NCBI RefSeq assembly: GCF_037975245.1
Contig: NC_092565.1
Coordinates: forward strand, 18,827,999 to 18,891,998
DNA from: Apostichopus japonicus
Taxonomy: Eukaryota; Echinodermata; Holothuroidea; Aspidochirotida; Stichopodidae
Length of the DNA: 64,000 nt
Reading direction: 5' to 3'
This document shows positions 10,744-23,400 of the stretch, piece by piece (the stretch's first letter is position 1; each line of letters opens with the position of its first letter). The notes beneath the pieces were generated by a model, which was not told the origin of the DNA, made no database searches, and saw only the letters and a list, made by a program, of their open reading frames with translations. Both the position numbers and the translations under genes were made by a program.

Positions 10744-11492
10744 CAGTGGCGTAGCCAGAGGGGGCAATGGGGGGCAATGCAACCCCCCCCCCAAATTTGC
10801 TCTGTGCTACAGTCTTCCCCCCCCCCCCCAATGAAATCCAGTGATGTATTCAAAATACTTCTTTTTTACATTTTTCGAGTTCTAATCACAAGTGTTCATA
10901 CCTCAGGGCTCATGTTCATACTTCATATAAGGTCAGAACTTGGTAATCAGACCGAGATATTACACATTTTGGGCCTTCATCATACCCACATACGGAGACC
11001 GTTGATCAATATCGTCCTACAGAATAAGCGCCAATGATTTGGCCGGTTGTATACCATTACAAACTAGCGCTAGCAACCCATGTTCATTTTCAGCGACCAA
11101 TGATGCCACTCGTGGAGAATTTTCACCGCACGTATAGGCCCTATAGGCCTAGTGAAACTTGTTTGCGTGGAAATCTGGGCATGTAGTGAATTAGAGTAGT
11201 TAATTTATTCTTTGTATCCTTTTCATAATTTGCGGAATTATTTATTCATTTTCACATGCTGCGTTACTGTTATTTCTTAAACCATAGCTCCCCTATAGCG
11301 TATTTCGAAACGATGGAATTGAAGATCATTATATTCATTTTCGTATCTCACATAGACCTGGGTGTGTTTTTGTGCAGACGAGGTGCCCATTCATACATAT
11401 ATTTCTTGGTAATTCCTACCATCAACCATCACGGGGTTGCCCCCTTAAGAAAAATCTTGCCCCCTAACAATAGAATGCTGGCTACACCACTG
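10744..11492. mobile_element. hAT-like non-autonomous element, 750 bp
   Basis: It opens CAGTGGCGTAGCCAG and closes with CTGGCTACACCACTG, an inverted pair with one mismatch. This terminus is common among hAT-derived non-autonomous elements. Two C homopolymers lie just inside the left end. The flanking 8-mers (accccggg and ccctgagg) do not match well, so the target duplication is eroded or lost. No transposase frame is visible. Confidence 0.65.
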
Positions 11493-11993
11493 CCCTGAGG
11501 GTTCCCATTTGTGTAATAATTACATTGAATCCCTTTTGAAATTCCACTTCCATGTAAAGCAATCAAACAAAACGCTCATCATTCCACAATATGTATGTTA
11601 TAAACTTTACCTCGAAAAGTCATCAGTGTTGGCCCACACATTCTAGCATGATACACACACACAAAAAACATGCTAGAATTTTTTCAAAAGTACTTTGCCC
11701 AGAGACTCTGATCTTTCAAATTCTTCCTTGCTAATTTGTGGATAATTGAAATAAACTTAAAATGATTCCGTGCCTACCGAAAAGGGGGAAAACACACGAT
11801 AATGTTTGATCTTGTGTTTTCTTTATTTTCAATGTACCCACAGTGTTATTCATGGATGAAATATGCCATTTCTGGGGGCCTGTCCGGTTTGAATCTTATT
11901 ACTTGTTCTTGTCACTGGTGCGTGAGATTGCTGTAAACATTCACTTCTATACATAGAAACTTTAATTACATAATTTACAGAAGACAGTTCATT
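11493..11993. other. Flank or leader of the gypsy fragment
   Basis: No gene is seen. It may contain the 5' LTR or leader of the retrotransposon that follows, but I could not find a matching 3' LTR after 14345, so no LTR is claimed. Confidence 0.35.
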
Positions 11994-12873
11994 ATGAGTT
12001 TCGATGAATATATGTGTCATGGTAAGGAACTAGGTCTTACAGGAAAAGAACTATTAGACTTCGCTAGGGGAACGGGAACAAATCCAAAGGGAACGTGAAC
12101 AAGTCCAGAGGGACGAACGCCAAGCGCTTAGAGAGCTTGAAGCAAAAGATAAAGAAAGAGAACATGAAACCAAAATGAAAGAGTACGATTTAAGACTGGC
12201 AGAAGAGCGAACAATGGCAGATCGTTCTTTTAACGAACATGAAACAAGAAGGGTTTCAAGGGCTGTTGAAAGTAGAAGATTGCCAAAATTGCCGAGTTTC
12301 GACGATAAAAATAACAATATAGACAGCTATCTCAGGCGTTTTGAGAGATATGCTGAAGCCATGGAATGGGGGAAAGAGGACTGGGCACTGCCACTAGGGG
12401 CGTTGCTCACTGGTAGGGCTCTTGAAGTATATTCCAGGATGGGTGACATAGAGGCAAAAGACTATGACCAATTGAAAAGGGCACTTTTGAATAGGTACGA
12501 ACTTAATGAAGAAGGTTATCGCAGGAGATATCGTACTGCAAGGATCCAAAACGGGGAGACTTATGCGCAGTATGTAGTCGGGTTGAAAGGGTACTTACTG
12601 AGATGGGTAGACATGGGGAAAGGCACTAGAGACTTTAACCCATTGGTTGATTTACTGTTAAAGGAACAATTGAGTAATATGTGTGGTAGAGATTTGTCTT
12701 TATTTTTGAGGGAAAGATGCCCCACTGAGATCAAAGAAATGGCAGAGCTTGCCGATAAGTACGTTGCGGCACACGCAAAACGGGAAGACAGAAATTGGGG
12801 TGAAAACAGGTATCAAAGTAAGGTAAAGAAAGCTAGTACTGAAGCTAGTACTGAGAGTGTTGAACCTAGCTAA
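11994..12873 (+). pseudogene. Ty3/gypsy gag (frameshifted)
   Basis: This is the structural (gag) region of an LTR retrotransposon. An ATG at 11994 opens a short frame (MSFDEYMCHGKELGLTGKEL), and a frameshift near 12060-12070 moves it into the long frame 12175-12873. That frame begins as a charged, helical Arg/Glu-rich segment (REREQ.. RDERQALREL.. KDKEREHE). It then reads through a capsid-like block with RLPKLPSFDD, YLRRFERYAEAMEWGKEDWA, LGALLTGRALEVYSRM and CPTEIKEMAELADKYVAAHA. The capsid block resembles the gag of gypsy elements that carry a zinc knuckle. The frame stops at 12873, overlapping by 17 bases the next frame (12857), which holds the zinc knuckle. The element is broken and no longer codes for an intact polyprotein. 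Confidence 0.8.
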
Positions 12874-14345
12874 GGCTCGTGACACTAGAACTTGTTTTAA
12901 GTGCAATCAAACAGGCCATATTGCCAAATATTGCCCGTTAAAAGGTCAAAGGTTTAATAAGTCTGCAGCCCTCCAAACGATAGGGAAAATGTCTGCTGGA
13001 GCAGGGGTAGATAAGGCAAATGAGAATCAGTCACTAGGTGCTTGCATAAAGCAAAATCATGTAAAAGATAGACATGATCGCAAACCTGGCACGTACATTA
13101 GGGTGCCATCAGGAACAGAGGTTCCGGTGATCAGTGCAGTTAACGTAGAAGTCGGTAAGATACCTGTAAAAAGGGGTTTAGTGAACAAATGTCTGGTGGA
13201 CGTGTTGAGAGATAGTGGTTGTAGCACAGTGGTAGTGCGCAAGAAGTTTGTTAACGATGAACAGTTTACAGGTGAAACACAGACTTGTGTATTATTAGAT
13301 GGCACTGAAAGAGATGCGTCTGTAGCATTAATATCTGTAGATACACCATTTTATGTAGGAGAGGTGGAGGCATTGGTAATGGAATGCCCATTGTATGACC
13401 TTATTGTAGGAAATATAAGCGGTGTTAGGGATCCGAATAATCCAAATTCAAACTGGGAGGTCACACAGGTGACCAAAAAGATAGGTGTACTGGGTGCAGA
13501 AGGGGGATTAGCTCAAACACGTAGTCAAAGTGAAGTCAGGAAAGCACTTAGGCCTTTGGCTGTAGCGAATGCACCAAGTGTAGTAACAAAGGAGAAAATT
13601 CTAGATGCCCAAAGAAATGAGATTGGCTTAGCAAAGTTATGGAAATTAGCAGAAAAGGGTGAATCCAGACGATCGGGGAAGGGAAACGACACTAGGTTTG
13701 TCATTCGTCACGGAATGTTATTCAGGGAGTTTATGTCCCCAAAAGAACAGGACGTGCAACCTCTTGTTCAGTTGGTTGTCCCATCAGAGTTTCGTGGTCA
13801 TGTACTTAAGATAGCTCATGACTCTCCCCTGACCGGTCATTTAGGGTGTAACAAGACGTTAGATAGAGTACAAACGAACTTCTATTGGCCAGGTGTACAC
13901 GGAGATGTAACACGCTACTGTCTTTCATGTGACTTATGTCAACGGACGGTGCCAAAGGGTAAAGTTGGAAAAGCCCCTCTTGGTACCATGCCCATGATCG
14001 ATACGCCTTTTCGGCGGGTAGCGGTTGATCTCGTAGGCCCAATCACCCCCATGACCGACCGCAAAAACCGGTATATACTTACCGTGGTCGATTACGCCAC
14101 CAGGTACCCAGAAGCGGTTGCTTTGTCGGGTATTGATACCGAACGTGTGGCGGAAGCGCTTCTAGAGATTTTTACACTGGTTGGAATCCCAAATGAAATC
14201 CTGTCTGATATGGGAAGCCAGTTTATGTCTGAACTTATGAAAGAAGTAGGACGTCTTTTGTGTATCAAGCAGCTCCACACCACCCCATATATCCGCAATG
14301 CAATGGATTAGTCGAGCGCTTTAATGGCACTCTGAAACTCATTCT
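12857..14345 (+). pseudogene. Ty3/gypsy zinc knuckle-protease-integrase fragment (Gmr1-like order)
   Basis: Domains in order: a CCHC zinc knuckle (CFKCNQTGHIAKYCP, near residue 13); an aspartic protease active-site region (LRDSGCSTVVV, near residue 120); then, with no reverse transcriptase or RNase H between, an integrase HHCC zinc domain (residues about 325-365: H..H with CLSCDLCQ); then the first part of the DDE core (VAVDLVGPI, later LSDMGSQF). The frame stops at 14311. The homologous C-P-Q-C-N-G-L region continues in another frame to about 14345 and then ends, so the catalytic Glu lies past a frameshift and the rest of pol is missing. In most gypsy elements RT precedes integrase. Gmr1-like elements of deuterostomes have integrase ahead of RT, which fits this order. 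An internal deletion of RT/RNase H is the alternative. Confidence 0.8.
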
Positions 14346-17332
14346 AGTATGTGATGAATATAGTTTAATGAATAGAATGAATACATTAATGAATATGCAA
14401 CACTAAACAGCGACGGTGTCAGCGTTATAACTAATGCATACTACTCAAGTTTTATTTTTAGATTCCAAATTTAAATTAAAATGTTGAACTGGAAGCCAGC
14501 CACCCGACGTGGAAGTTGTATCCATACATCGGGCTTCTACAAAAGTGATCGTAAAATTAGGTGCCTCGTGGCATGTAGATAAGTGTTTATTTTCATGGTC
14601 GCGCTACCATAGTAATGCAGGTATGCAATGTACACTAAACCTGTCAGATAGTACAGTAGTCCTGTACTACTATAGTGATACCGGTTGTTTTCTTTCTTAA
14701 TTAATTCTTCCTCTACTTTAGGTTTAATTACCGTACAAAGGACCTTGAAAGCGAAATTATTGCTGAATTGAATATTGACTCATATTGAATATACAATAAG
14801 TATGGTAAATCAGTGTTCCTTTGATTAGTTATACTGTAGCTAACTGTTAGTATATAGCCTATAGGTGTCAGTATAATATTAGTAGCCTATAGTCAGATTC
14901 CTATTTCTAATAAAGTTACGCTATTAGGTCTAGTCAGAGAGAGATTGTGAAGATGATCAACTTAGGTCTCTGGTACCTAATGTAGTATTATGTATAACCA
15001 TAGGCTAGGTTTTGCACATTTATTACTGTTGTCACTAGTCTGCTAGTCGCAACGACGATCAGCTACTCTTCGGGAAAGAACCGCTACGTTTGTATTGAAT
15101 ATACATTACAGTGCGTTCTCTCATTGGCTTTGTTTGAGGCATGACGTAACAGAATACGTGGATTTTGTTTGTGTGGATACTTTCGTTCATTAATGTCTCA
15201 TTAATGAAAAGTTTTTGGCAAAATCAGCTCGGTGAAACCTTCTCATATTTCATGGTTCGTCAGATAAGCCGCTTAAACCAAGTTTCCATTTTTTGCAAAA
15301 TGAACAGTTTTATTTTTTTTGTGTCCAAACGCACGGAATCAACTTTATATATTTCCGAGGATGGGTCGGCTACTTTTACAGTGTCGGTAACATGCTGTTG
15401 AGATCCTAGCATGGCTGACCGGTATCATTTGACCTTCTAACACACTTGAGGGCACCGACACTGTGACCTTATACGTTCGATAAAAGTCCATATACAATAA
15501 GGAAGAATGAGGAGATTAGGTACAACAATTACTCCTTTGAATAACTGTTAACGATCGTAGTTCTTTTACGGATACTCAGGATTCACGAATCCAACAAAGG
15601 ATTTGTACTTCTAAGTATGTAGGATGCCTTCTAAGGATGCCTTACAATGTACACCGTTCATCTACTGAAACCATTACCTTCGCAATACCGTTACGGTATG
15701 TGTCAATCTTATAAATTCGTGTATATATTTTTTATATATATATACATATATATATATATCATTGAAATCGTAGTGAGTTGGAAAATCAAGAACAGTGAAA
15801 AAACTTCCAGCCTCCACCGGGATTTGCTTAATATGCGGACACCCTAACCACTAGGCTATGGACGCTGAATGTATGTCCAGAGGTTCGAAAGCTGTAAGGA
15901 AGGTCATAGATATACAAACAATTTAAAATTCAAGAAAGGTGCAACGGTGCAATGGAACCGTGTTATTGTATTCAGTGATGTAGTATAAAAGTGATTCGTT
16001 AATTGATAGTGCCGTTTGCCCGCCGTTTTATTTCGAAAGAATTCTCCAGGATTTAAGGAGTTCAGAGAAAGGGTTAGCTATTTTCTCCAATTATCATTCT
16101 CAGTATCTGGAGCCCCCGTTAAAAACAGAAAGAAATGTCTGTGTGTTTATCTTTATTATAAAGAGAGAGAAGAGATCGAGACATACCTAATCTGATTATG
16201 CCTGTGGCGGATTCTGTAGAGATGAACCAAGTCTTTTCCATAGCATATAAACTGAAAATAAACTGAAACGTGTTGTCAAGTGACATTTTGAAGTTTGAAA
16301 GTATAGTGTGTTTTTTTTTTAACGAAGTCCGACCAGCACATTGCAAGAGCTTATCGTTAAGGTTCGGAATTAGCCATTGGTGAGTATATGCCTACGTATA
16401 TTTTTATCACTATTCTTTACATTCGAATCAAACGATATTAATATCAGGTGGTCACATTCGTTGTGGCAAGGGCCTTAGGGGCCCGGTGAAAGCCTGCTGA
16501 GAGATGCATTTGGCCCTTCACCCATCTAATCTGCACTCGACGCTATGCCATGTAAGTGTAATAAAAACAGATATGTAAGAAAGATGTCTGGCCATATAAG
16601 ACTTACTTGACGGGCAGTTGTTAACCGTTGACTCAACTTTTCGGAACCACTGTGGCCATTGTGACATTCAAGGTGGGCCCGGATTATGAATGAACCCTCG
16701 GAACCTCTGCTGCGCCTCTGGTCACAATATGTTAGGTTTACGGAGTCGTGGCGTGTGAGAGGCCGAGAGAGGGGGGGGGGGGCGCACATAGTTTCATGCG
16801 CACCGTCGATATATTGTAGCTCACTGGTGAAGCCATGTTTAAAAATGTAACATGTAGGTATCAAAGGTGAAACAAATGATCAAACTGAGACTGAAAATGG
16901 CCTTTAGATTTTATCGATAATTCAAGATGTTTTATGGTCAATGAAAGGATGTAAACAATGAAATCATAATTTTTTTCACTGAAAAGTTATAGAACACTTC
17001 AATTTTTACAACTGCGACGCTTGCTTGTTTCCATGGAGACCTCGTATGCCTAATTTTCTGAGTTGTGCATTGGTTATTTACACGTTCGAACGATATTCTT
17101 CCAATGTTCATAGTATAAGTTACCATTCATACGCCGCCATTTTAAAGTTTCCTTCCCTGTACATTTTGATATGTATAAGTAACCGTGTAAACTCCACATT
17201 AAACCTAATGAAAGTGGTACATCTTCAGTGTATTAAAAATCGCACACCAATCACTTTTTCCCCTCTATACAGGTGACATTTTACTATTAAAACCTATCCT
17301 GAATTCGATAATAGGAATACTTACCAAGTACT
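14346..17332. other. Region upstream of the SLC16-like gene
   Basis: No gene is recognised. It contains an AT-dinucleotide run near 15730-15760, a reversed SINE head (15800-15870), a G run near 16771-16781, and GC-richer sequence at 16460-16760 that may be another old repeat. The reverse frame at 16864-16526 has no domain character. The promoter of the transporter should lie at its right end, but I cannot point to a TATA box or initiator with confidence. Confidence 0.4.
15800..15870 (-). mobile_element. tRNA-derived SINE head fragment
   Basis: Read on the minus strand it gives CATAGCCTAGTGGTTAGGG, then GTCCGCATATTAAGC, then CAAATCCCGGTGGAGGC. This is an A-box-like segment shared with the SINE at 9178, followed by a mutated B-box region. 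No body was assigned. Confidence 0.55.
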
Positions 17333-17480
17333 ATGAGAGACTTTATTCGAAAAAGATGGGGCTACATCGTCTGTGCGGCTGGCTTTTTCATATGTTGTGG
17401 AATACTTTCCCCGATTAATTCCTATGGTAGACTGTTTACTGCAATACAAACCGACCTAAATACGACCACGGTACAATCTG
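17333..17480 (+). CDS. SLC16-like gene, exon 1
   Basis: The start ATG at 17333 gives [20 protein letters not shown] short basic N-terminus precedes the first hydrophobic helix, as in MCT proteins. The exon ends at TCTG, with donor GTAAGT at 17481, phase 1. This is the first ATG that leads into TM1, and no acceptor is needed upstream. Confidence 0.85.
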
Positions 17481-20400
17481 GTAAGTGAACAAACTTAATG
17501 GGTAACTATAATGTCTCACTTATAGTTGATTTTCCTATACGGTATATAGTAAAATATTACGAAAATATAACATTCGTGTCCCCAAAGCATCAGTTAAACG
17601 TAATATCATATATACTAAAAATGTAAAGGTGTCATTTGAATGTTAAATTGTTCACTTACAAAATGTCAATCCATAAAGAAAAACAATACTCAAACAGTAC
17701 AATCTATTATTACCTGATGAATTTTGACAATTTACCATGTCCGAATTACAGATCTCTCGTTTTTTTCGGTTTCTGATCAAAACTTGGCAATGTGACTATT
17801 TTTACCAGTTGTCGAATTAATTAGATCGAGTACTGTTAATTGAAACAGTGTACGTGAACAGGTTAAACACAGGACGAGACATTTTCCATATGTTCATGAA
17901 AAATAGCATCGACTTTCGACAATTGCTGGTTGGATGCAGTAATTCACGTCTGTGACCATTAACTGAGAGTGAACAACTCATCACCATATTGAAATATTGA
18001 CATTTAAGGGCCAAACCTTGCAAGCAGGCACGTTAGCCAGCAATTCTGAGGTGGAAGGGCACCAACAATGTAAGGAGTGGCAAAAACAATATGAGGACGG
18101 GTATCACAATAAAAGGACGGGAACCAACAATATCAGGAGCGGCACTGACAATATATGGCGTGGCACCACCAATATAATGAGTGGAAAAACATTATCATGA
18201 GTGGCACCAACAATATAAGGACGGGTACAACAATATAAGGACGGGCACCAACAATATTAGGACGGGCACCAACAATATCAGGAGCGGCACTGACAATATA
18301 TGGCGTGGCACCAACAATATAAGGAGTGGAAAAACATTATCATGAGTGGCACCAACAATATAAGGACGGGTACAACAATATAAGGACGGGCACCAACAAT
18401 ATCAGGACGGGCACCAACAATATCAGGAGCGGCACTGACAATATATGGCGTGGCACCACCAATATAATGAGTGGAAAAACATTATCATGAGTGGCACCAA
18501 CAATATAAGGACGGGTACAACAATATAAGGACGGGCACCAACAATATCAGGACGGGCACCAACAATATCAGGAGCGGCACTGACAATATATGGCGTGGCA
18601 CCAACAATATAAGGAGTGGAAAAACATTATCATGAGTGACACCAACAATATAAGGACGGGTACAGCAATAAGGACGGGCACCAACAATATCAGGACGGGC
18701 ACCGACAATATCAGGACGGGCACCAACAGAATAAGGACGGGCACCAACAATATAAGGACGGGCACCAACAATACAAGGCAGGGCACCAACAATATAAGTA
18801 CGGGCACCAACAGAATAAGGACGAGCACCAACAATATAAGGACGGGCACCAACAATATAAGGACGGGCACCAACAGAATAAGGACGGGCACCAACAATAT
18901 CATGACGGGCACCAACAATATAAGGACGGGCACCAACAATATAAGGACGGGCACCAACAATAGAAGGACGGGCACCAACAGAATAAGGAGGGGCACCAAC
19001 AATATAAGGACGGGCACCAACAGATAAGGACGGGCACCAACAATATAAGGACGGGCATCAACAATATAAGGACGGGCAACAACAATATAAGGACGGGCAA
19101 CAACAATTTGAGGACGGGCACCAACAATATATGGACGGGCACCGACAATATAAGGACGGGCACCGACAATATAAGGACGGGCACCAACAATATAAGGAGT
19201 GGCAAAAACAATATAAGGAGTGGCACCAGCAATATAAGGACGGGCAACTACAATATAAGGACGGGCACCAACAATATAAGGACGGCGCCAACAAAAGGAC
19301 GGGCACCAACAATATAAGGACGGGCACCAACAATATAAGGAGGGGTACCGACAATGTAAGGACGGGCACCAACAATGTAAGGAGTGGCAAAAAACAATAT
19401 AAGGAGCGGCACCGACAATATATGGAGTGGCACCAACAATACAAGGACGGGCACCAACACTCATATCCTGTAACTTGTAAAAGTTTGGTACTCACGGTGG
19501 TGGTACAGATCGGGGCGATGACGTAATTTTAGCGGCAAATTTAAATCAACATTTCATACCTAAATTGTTATGTTATGAACACCTCGTACAAACCTTCAGA
19601 ATTAATCTCATAATTTCTATCAAAATATTACTGTACACTACATGGACTATTGAAATCGGAGATCAAAAACGTGTCGATGTTTCTTGATATTGACTTCAAT
19701 CCTCTCTCACCTGTCGTATATAAATAAATACACACTCTGATCTACCAAGCTTACAATCATTGGTAACAGTTTGAGCACAGCGCCCCGCTAACTCCTTCAA
19801 ATAGCCATGGAGGTAAATCTGTGTTTACCTCCATGAAATAACTCACGTATCCGTCGAAACAGCTGTTACTGAAAACATAATTATTTTAAAGGCAACCGTG
19901 TTCTGTTAGTGTTTATTGTTTTGGATGTTTCTCCAACAGGCTACTTGCGTAGGCATTCATTTGCATCTCTCCTAATTCTGATCACTTCGCGGTCTTTCGT
20001 TAAAGTGTATTCAGTATAGTGGTTATCAGACCGTCGTGATCACGTTGTCACGTAAGGGGACAGTCGCTGAGTGCCGCAGCACAGTGAACTTGTTTCGCAG
20101 TAGCCTGTCTCTTAGAGACACTATTTATTTATTTTGGTTTTATCTTAAACTGAAAATAAAAAATAAAAAAATATATTCAAGCTAATATCCAATTGTTGGA
20201 TTTCCGAATCGTGCAAATGCGCATTTCTCTTTAGCGCAAATGTGGCTTCACGTACTGAACATTCGACCGTTGCCATGGCAACCAAAATCTCCAACAACTT
20301 TTCTTCTTGTTTTTTTCTGTAACATAGGCTGGATCGGATCCATCTCATGGGCTAATAGCTTTTTTTTCAGTCCACTTGCTGTTGCTATCGAACGCTGCAT

Positions 20401-23400
20401 CGGTCATCGGTTGACGGTAGTTCTTGGATGTACGCTTGCGTCATGCTGTTATCTTGTGACGTCATTGATGACAACCTACATAGGAGTGCTGGTGTGACAG
20501 GGAATAGTGTCCGGGCGTCTCACGGACACTATTCCACGGGAATTGTGTCCGTAGGACAACTTTCTCGGGGGGAATTGTGTCCGGCGGACAGTATTATCTG
20601 TCCGGACGGACACTATTAACTAGGAAAAAACGTCCGTGTGTGGTGATTATCTGTCCGCGCGGACAGGATGAGAGAATAGCACGGATAAATGTGTCCTACA
20701 AGCTCTTCTGCATGGAAACGTAGTGCAAAAACATCAGGACTGCAAGGCTTCTTTGGAGTACGCCTTTTCATCTTAATTGCATTTCTTAATGGCAGGATTT
20801 ATAGAGGAACTTTAGACCAATTTCACTACATGATGAACGGCTGAAATATATGGTCATTAATGATTTCTTGCATGATACTATTTGGACAGACACAAATGAA
20901 TGGAAATATCAATTTAATTTAAAATTTATTGCAAATTTAATTCTCCTTCATGTTCTCTGCTGCATAAGATAAATACATTTCTATAAAATGACAAAAGTGC
21001 TGCAAGACTCGTGCAACATCCTACGTCTATTGTGACATAGAACAACTGTATCTGTTTCTTTATTTTTAGTACAAGCTGTTTCAAATACTTTGTTTTATAA
21101 AAAATCATCCGATTTCCCTTCTACTTTTAATACTAATGCTTGACAACCATTGACAATAACAGATAGCCTCACATATAGTAACTTTTGAAATCTTGGGGAT
21201 CTCAAGACAAAATGACATTCACATGGAAAAAAAGGTTACATAAATCAAAGTAAACCATGCTTTGGCGTCCACAGTTGTAGCCTAGCAGTATTTGTTGGTC
21301 AGGCAATCAATTCAAGGTAGACTACTGTTAATCCAATTATCGACAGGCTGTGAATGTGAACTATGGTGAAAATACTTGGGAATTCCTTTTCATGTGATAT
21401 ATTTTAAGATTGGGCAATGCCTAGCTGGTTGGAAATGGTACTTGGGAAGCAATATAAAATCATATGGTATAGGAGGAGCAGAGGGTTTGTGTAAGGTGTT
21501 TTCGTGTGTTCATGACATATCAACGATCGAATCATGATATATTGCCTGCACAGTCAGGCAGTGCATTATTCATTAGAAGGTATTTCCAAACGAATATCTC
21601 ACCATGCACAACTGGTATTGATAAACACCAAAAACGTTTGTTGCTACGATGTATTGTTAATGGACATAAAGGCCTCTAAGCTATATCATTTATTTTCAAC
21701 AAAAATCAGCTGAAAGTATGTTGCATTGGCTTCAAATATGCCAGATACTAAAATATGGTCACCTATGGTCAAAATTATTGTTTTTGTACCACCTGTAGGA
21801 AATTTACCTCACTGGGACATTCTGTCCTTTTGCATGTTCTTTTAAAATGTCTGAGAAAACTTTGGAGATTATAAAGACCTCAAGGAAAGTACTTCTTGAT
21901 GTCACAATACAAGTTTGTGGCCTATACAGACTACCTTCAAATGACATGCTGCTGGTCACACTAAGTATCAGGCTTAATATAAATACTGGGAAAGGAGGCT
22001 GTGTGAGAACCAGTTCTACTACACTCAGATTGTTTAGTGTTAGTCAAAGTATCTCAATGACTATTGTTCAAATGTTGGAAAAGAAAAAAAAAATGAATTA
22101 GGGCTAATTAGGAAATGCAAGCTGAAGCCAGTGAAATCATATTTGTACACAATTCAGACAACTTGGTATCAGTTAACATTTCTCTTGCTTTTGTCTACAT
22201 ATTTGGCCCACCTTTTCCTTTGACATTAAATATTCTTTGCACTAAAAGTTTGGCCTTGACACAGTCAACAGTATAATCACTTGAATCCTTTACTGGGGAG
22301 CATCCAAGGCCAGTCAACACTGAAAATAAAAATACACATATATACACATACATATGTACACATATACAAACATATACACACATACATACACACATACATA
22401 TACATATATATATATATATATCTATACAAAACGTACAAGTGCAGCTGTCTACAATAAATTATCCAGATAACCATTTTGTAAATAAATAGCAGCACGATAA
22501 ATAAAACTATTTCTATACACATTAATTCTGAATTTTGGTGTTATTGCTTTGTTTCTCAGATTATACCTAGTAGTTTCTCGAAGTAGAGAGTTAAGTTCGG
22601 TTTGCAAAGAATGTCTGTCATTTCTCTGTATGCAATTTACACTTCTAATGAACTCATTTTTAGCAGCATTGTTTACAGTACTCATAAGAAAGTTAAAATC
22701 TATATTAAAAATTTTAGAACAATACTTTAAAAAAAAAAATTCTCTTATTATCTTTAATTCGTAAAAAGTGATACCAAGCAGAAACAGCATATATTAGGTG
22801 TGGTAAGATATTGGCAGTAAAAACTCTTTTCCTTACATCAACATGGAAATATGGAACTATATACGATAGAGTTGAGACTATGAAGTACACCCGTTTAAGT
22901 ATTCTGCTTATATGACCACTGAAACTTAGTTTGTCATCAATACAAACACCTAGATATACTGTATGATGAGTGCGTTCTACTTCTGCATCTTTAATTGAGA
23001 TTTTAGTTAACTTACATGATAAAAGACCTTTTCTATGAAAACGCTTATTCAGTTGCAACAACTACATAATGCATCACAGATAAAGAAACTATATCCCAGT
23101 TGTTACTTGCCTTGATATACTTGAATGGCATATGAGGACAGCTGTCAAGTAGCATCTATGCATAAACCAGGCTGTGGTTTCTCTGATCCAACATGAGTAT
23201 CATTTCATATGAATGGGACATACTGACACACTTGATCTTAGTAATACAGCAAGAAGTGACAAACAGTATATTCACAATGACAGATGCTGACACAAATGAC
23301 CACTGATAGCCTGCTTGTACTCATTCAATGTGATACATACTACAGTAAATATGAGATTTCTTCCAGCTTCCTCATCTTGAGATATCAAGTTTTAAAGGTT

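Noticed and set aside
12175-14311. A domesticated host gene made from gypsy gag/integrase
   Set aside because: Frameshifts in gag and near the end of the integrase, plus loss of the rest of pol, point to a decaying element rather than a preserved gene.
18015-19465. CRISPR-like appearance of short regular repeats
   Set aside because: The units are contiguous with no unique spacers, in an animal genome; it is a minisatellite.
18568-19526. Long frames of 115-298 codons on both strands
   Set aside because: They run through the 21-bp minisatellite; 21 is divisible by three, so frames stay open on both strands without selection.
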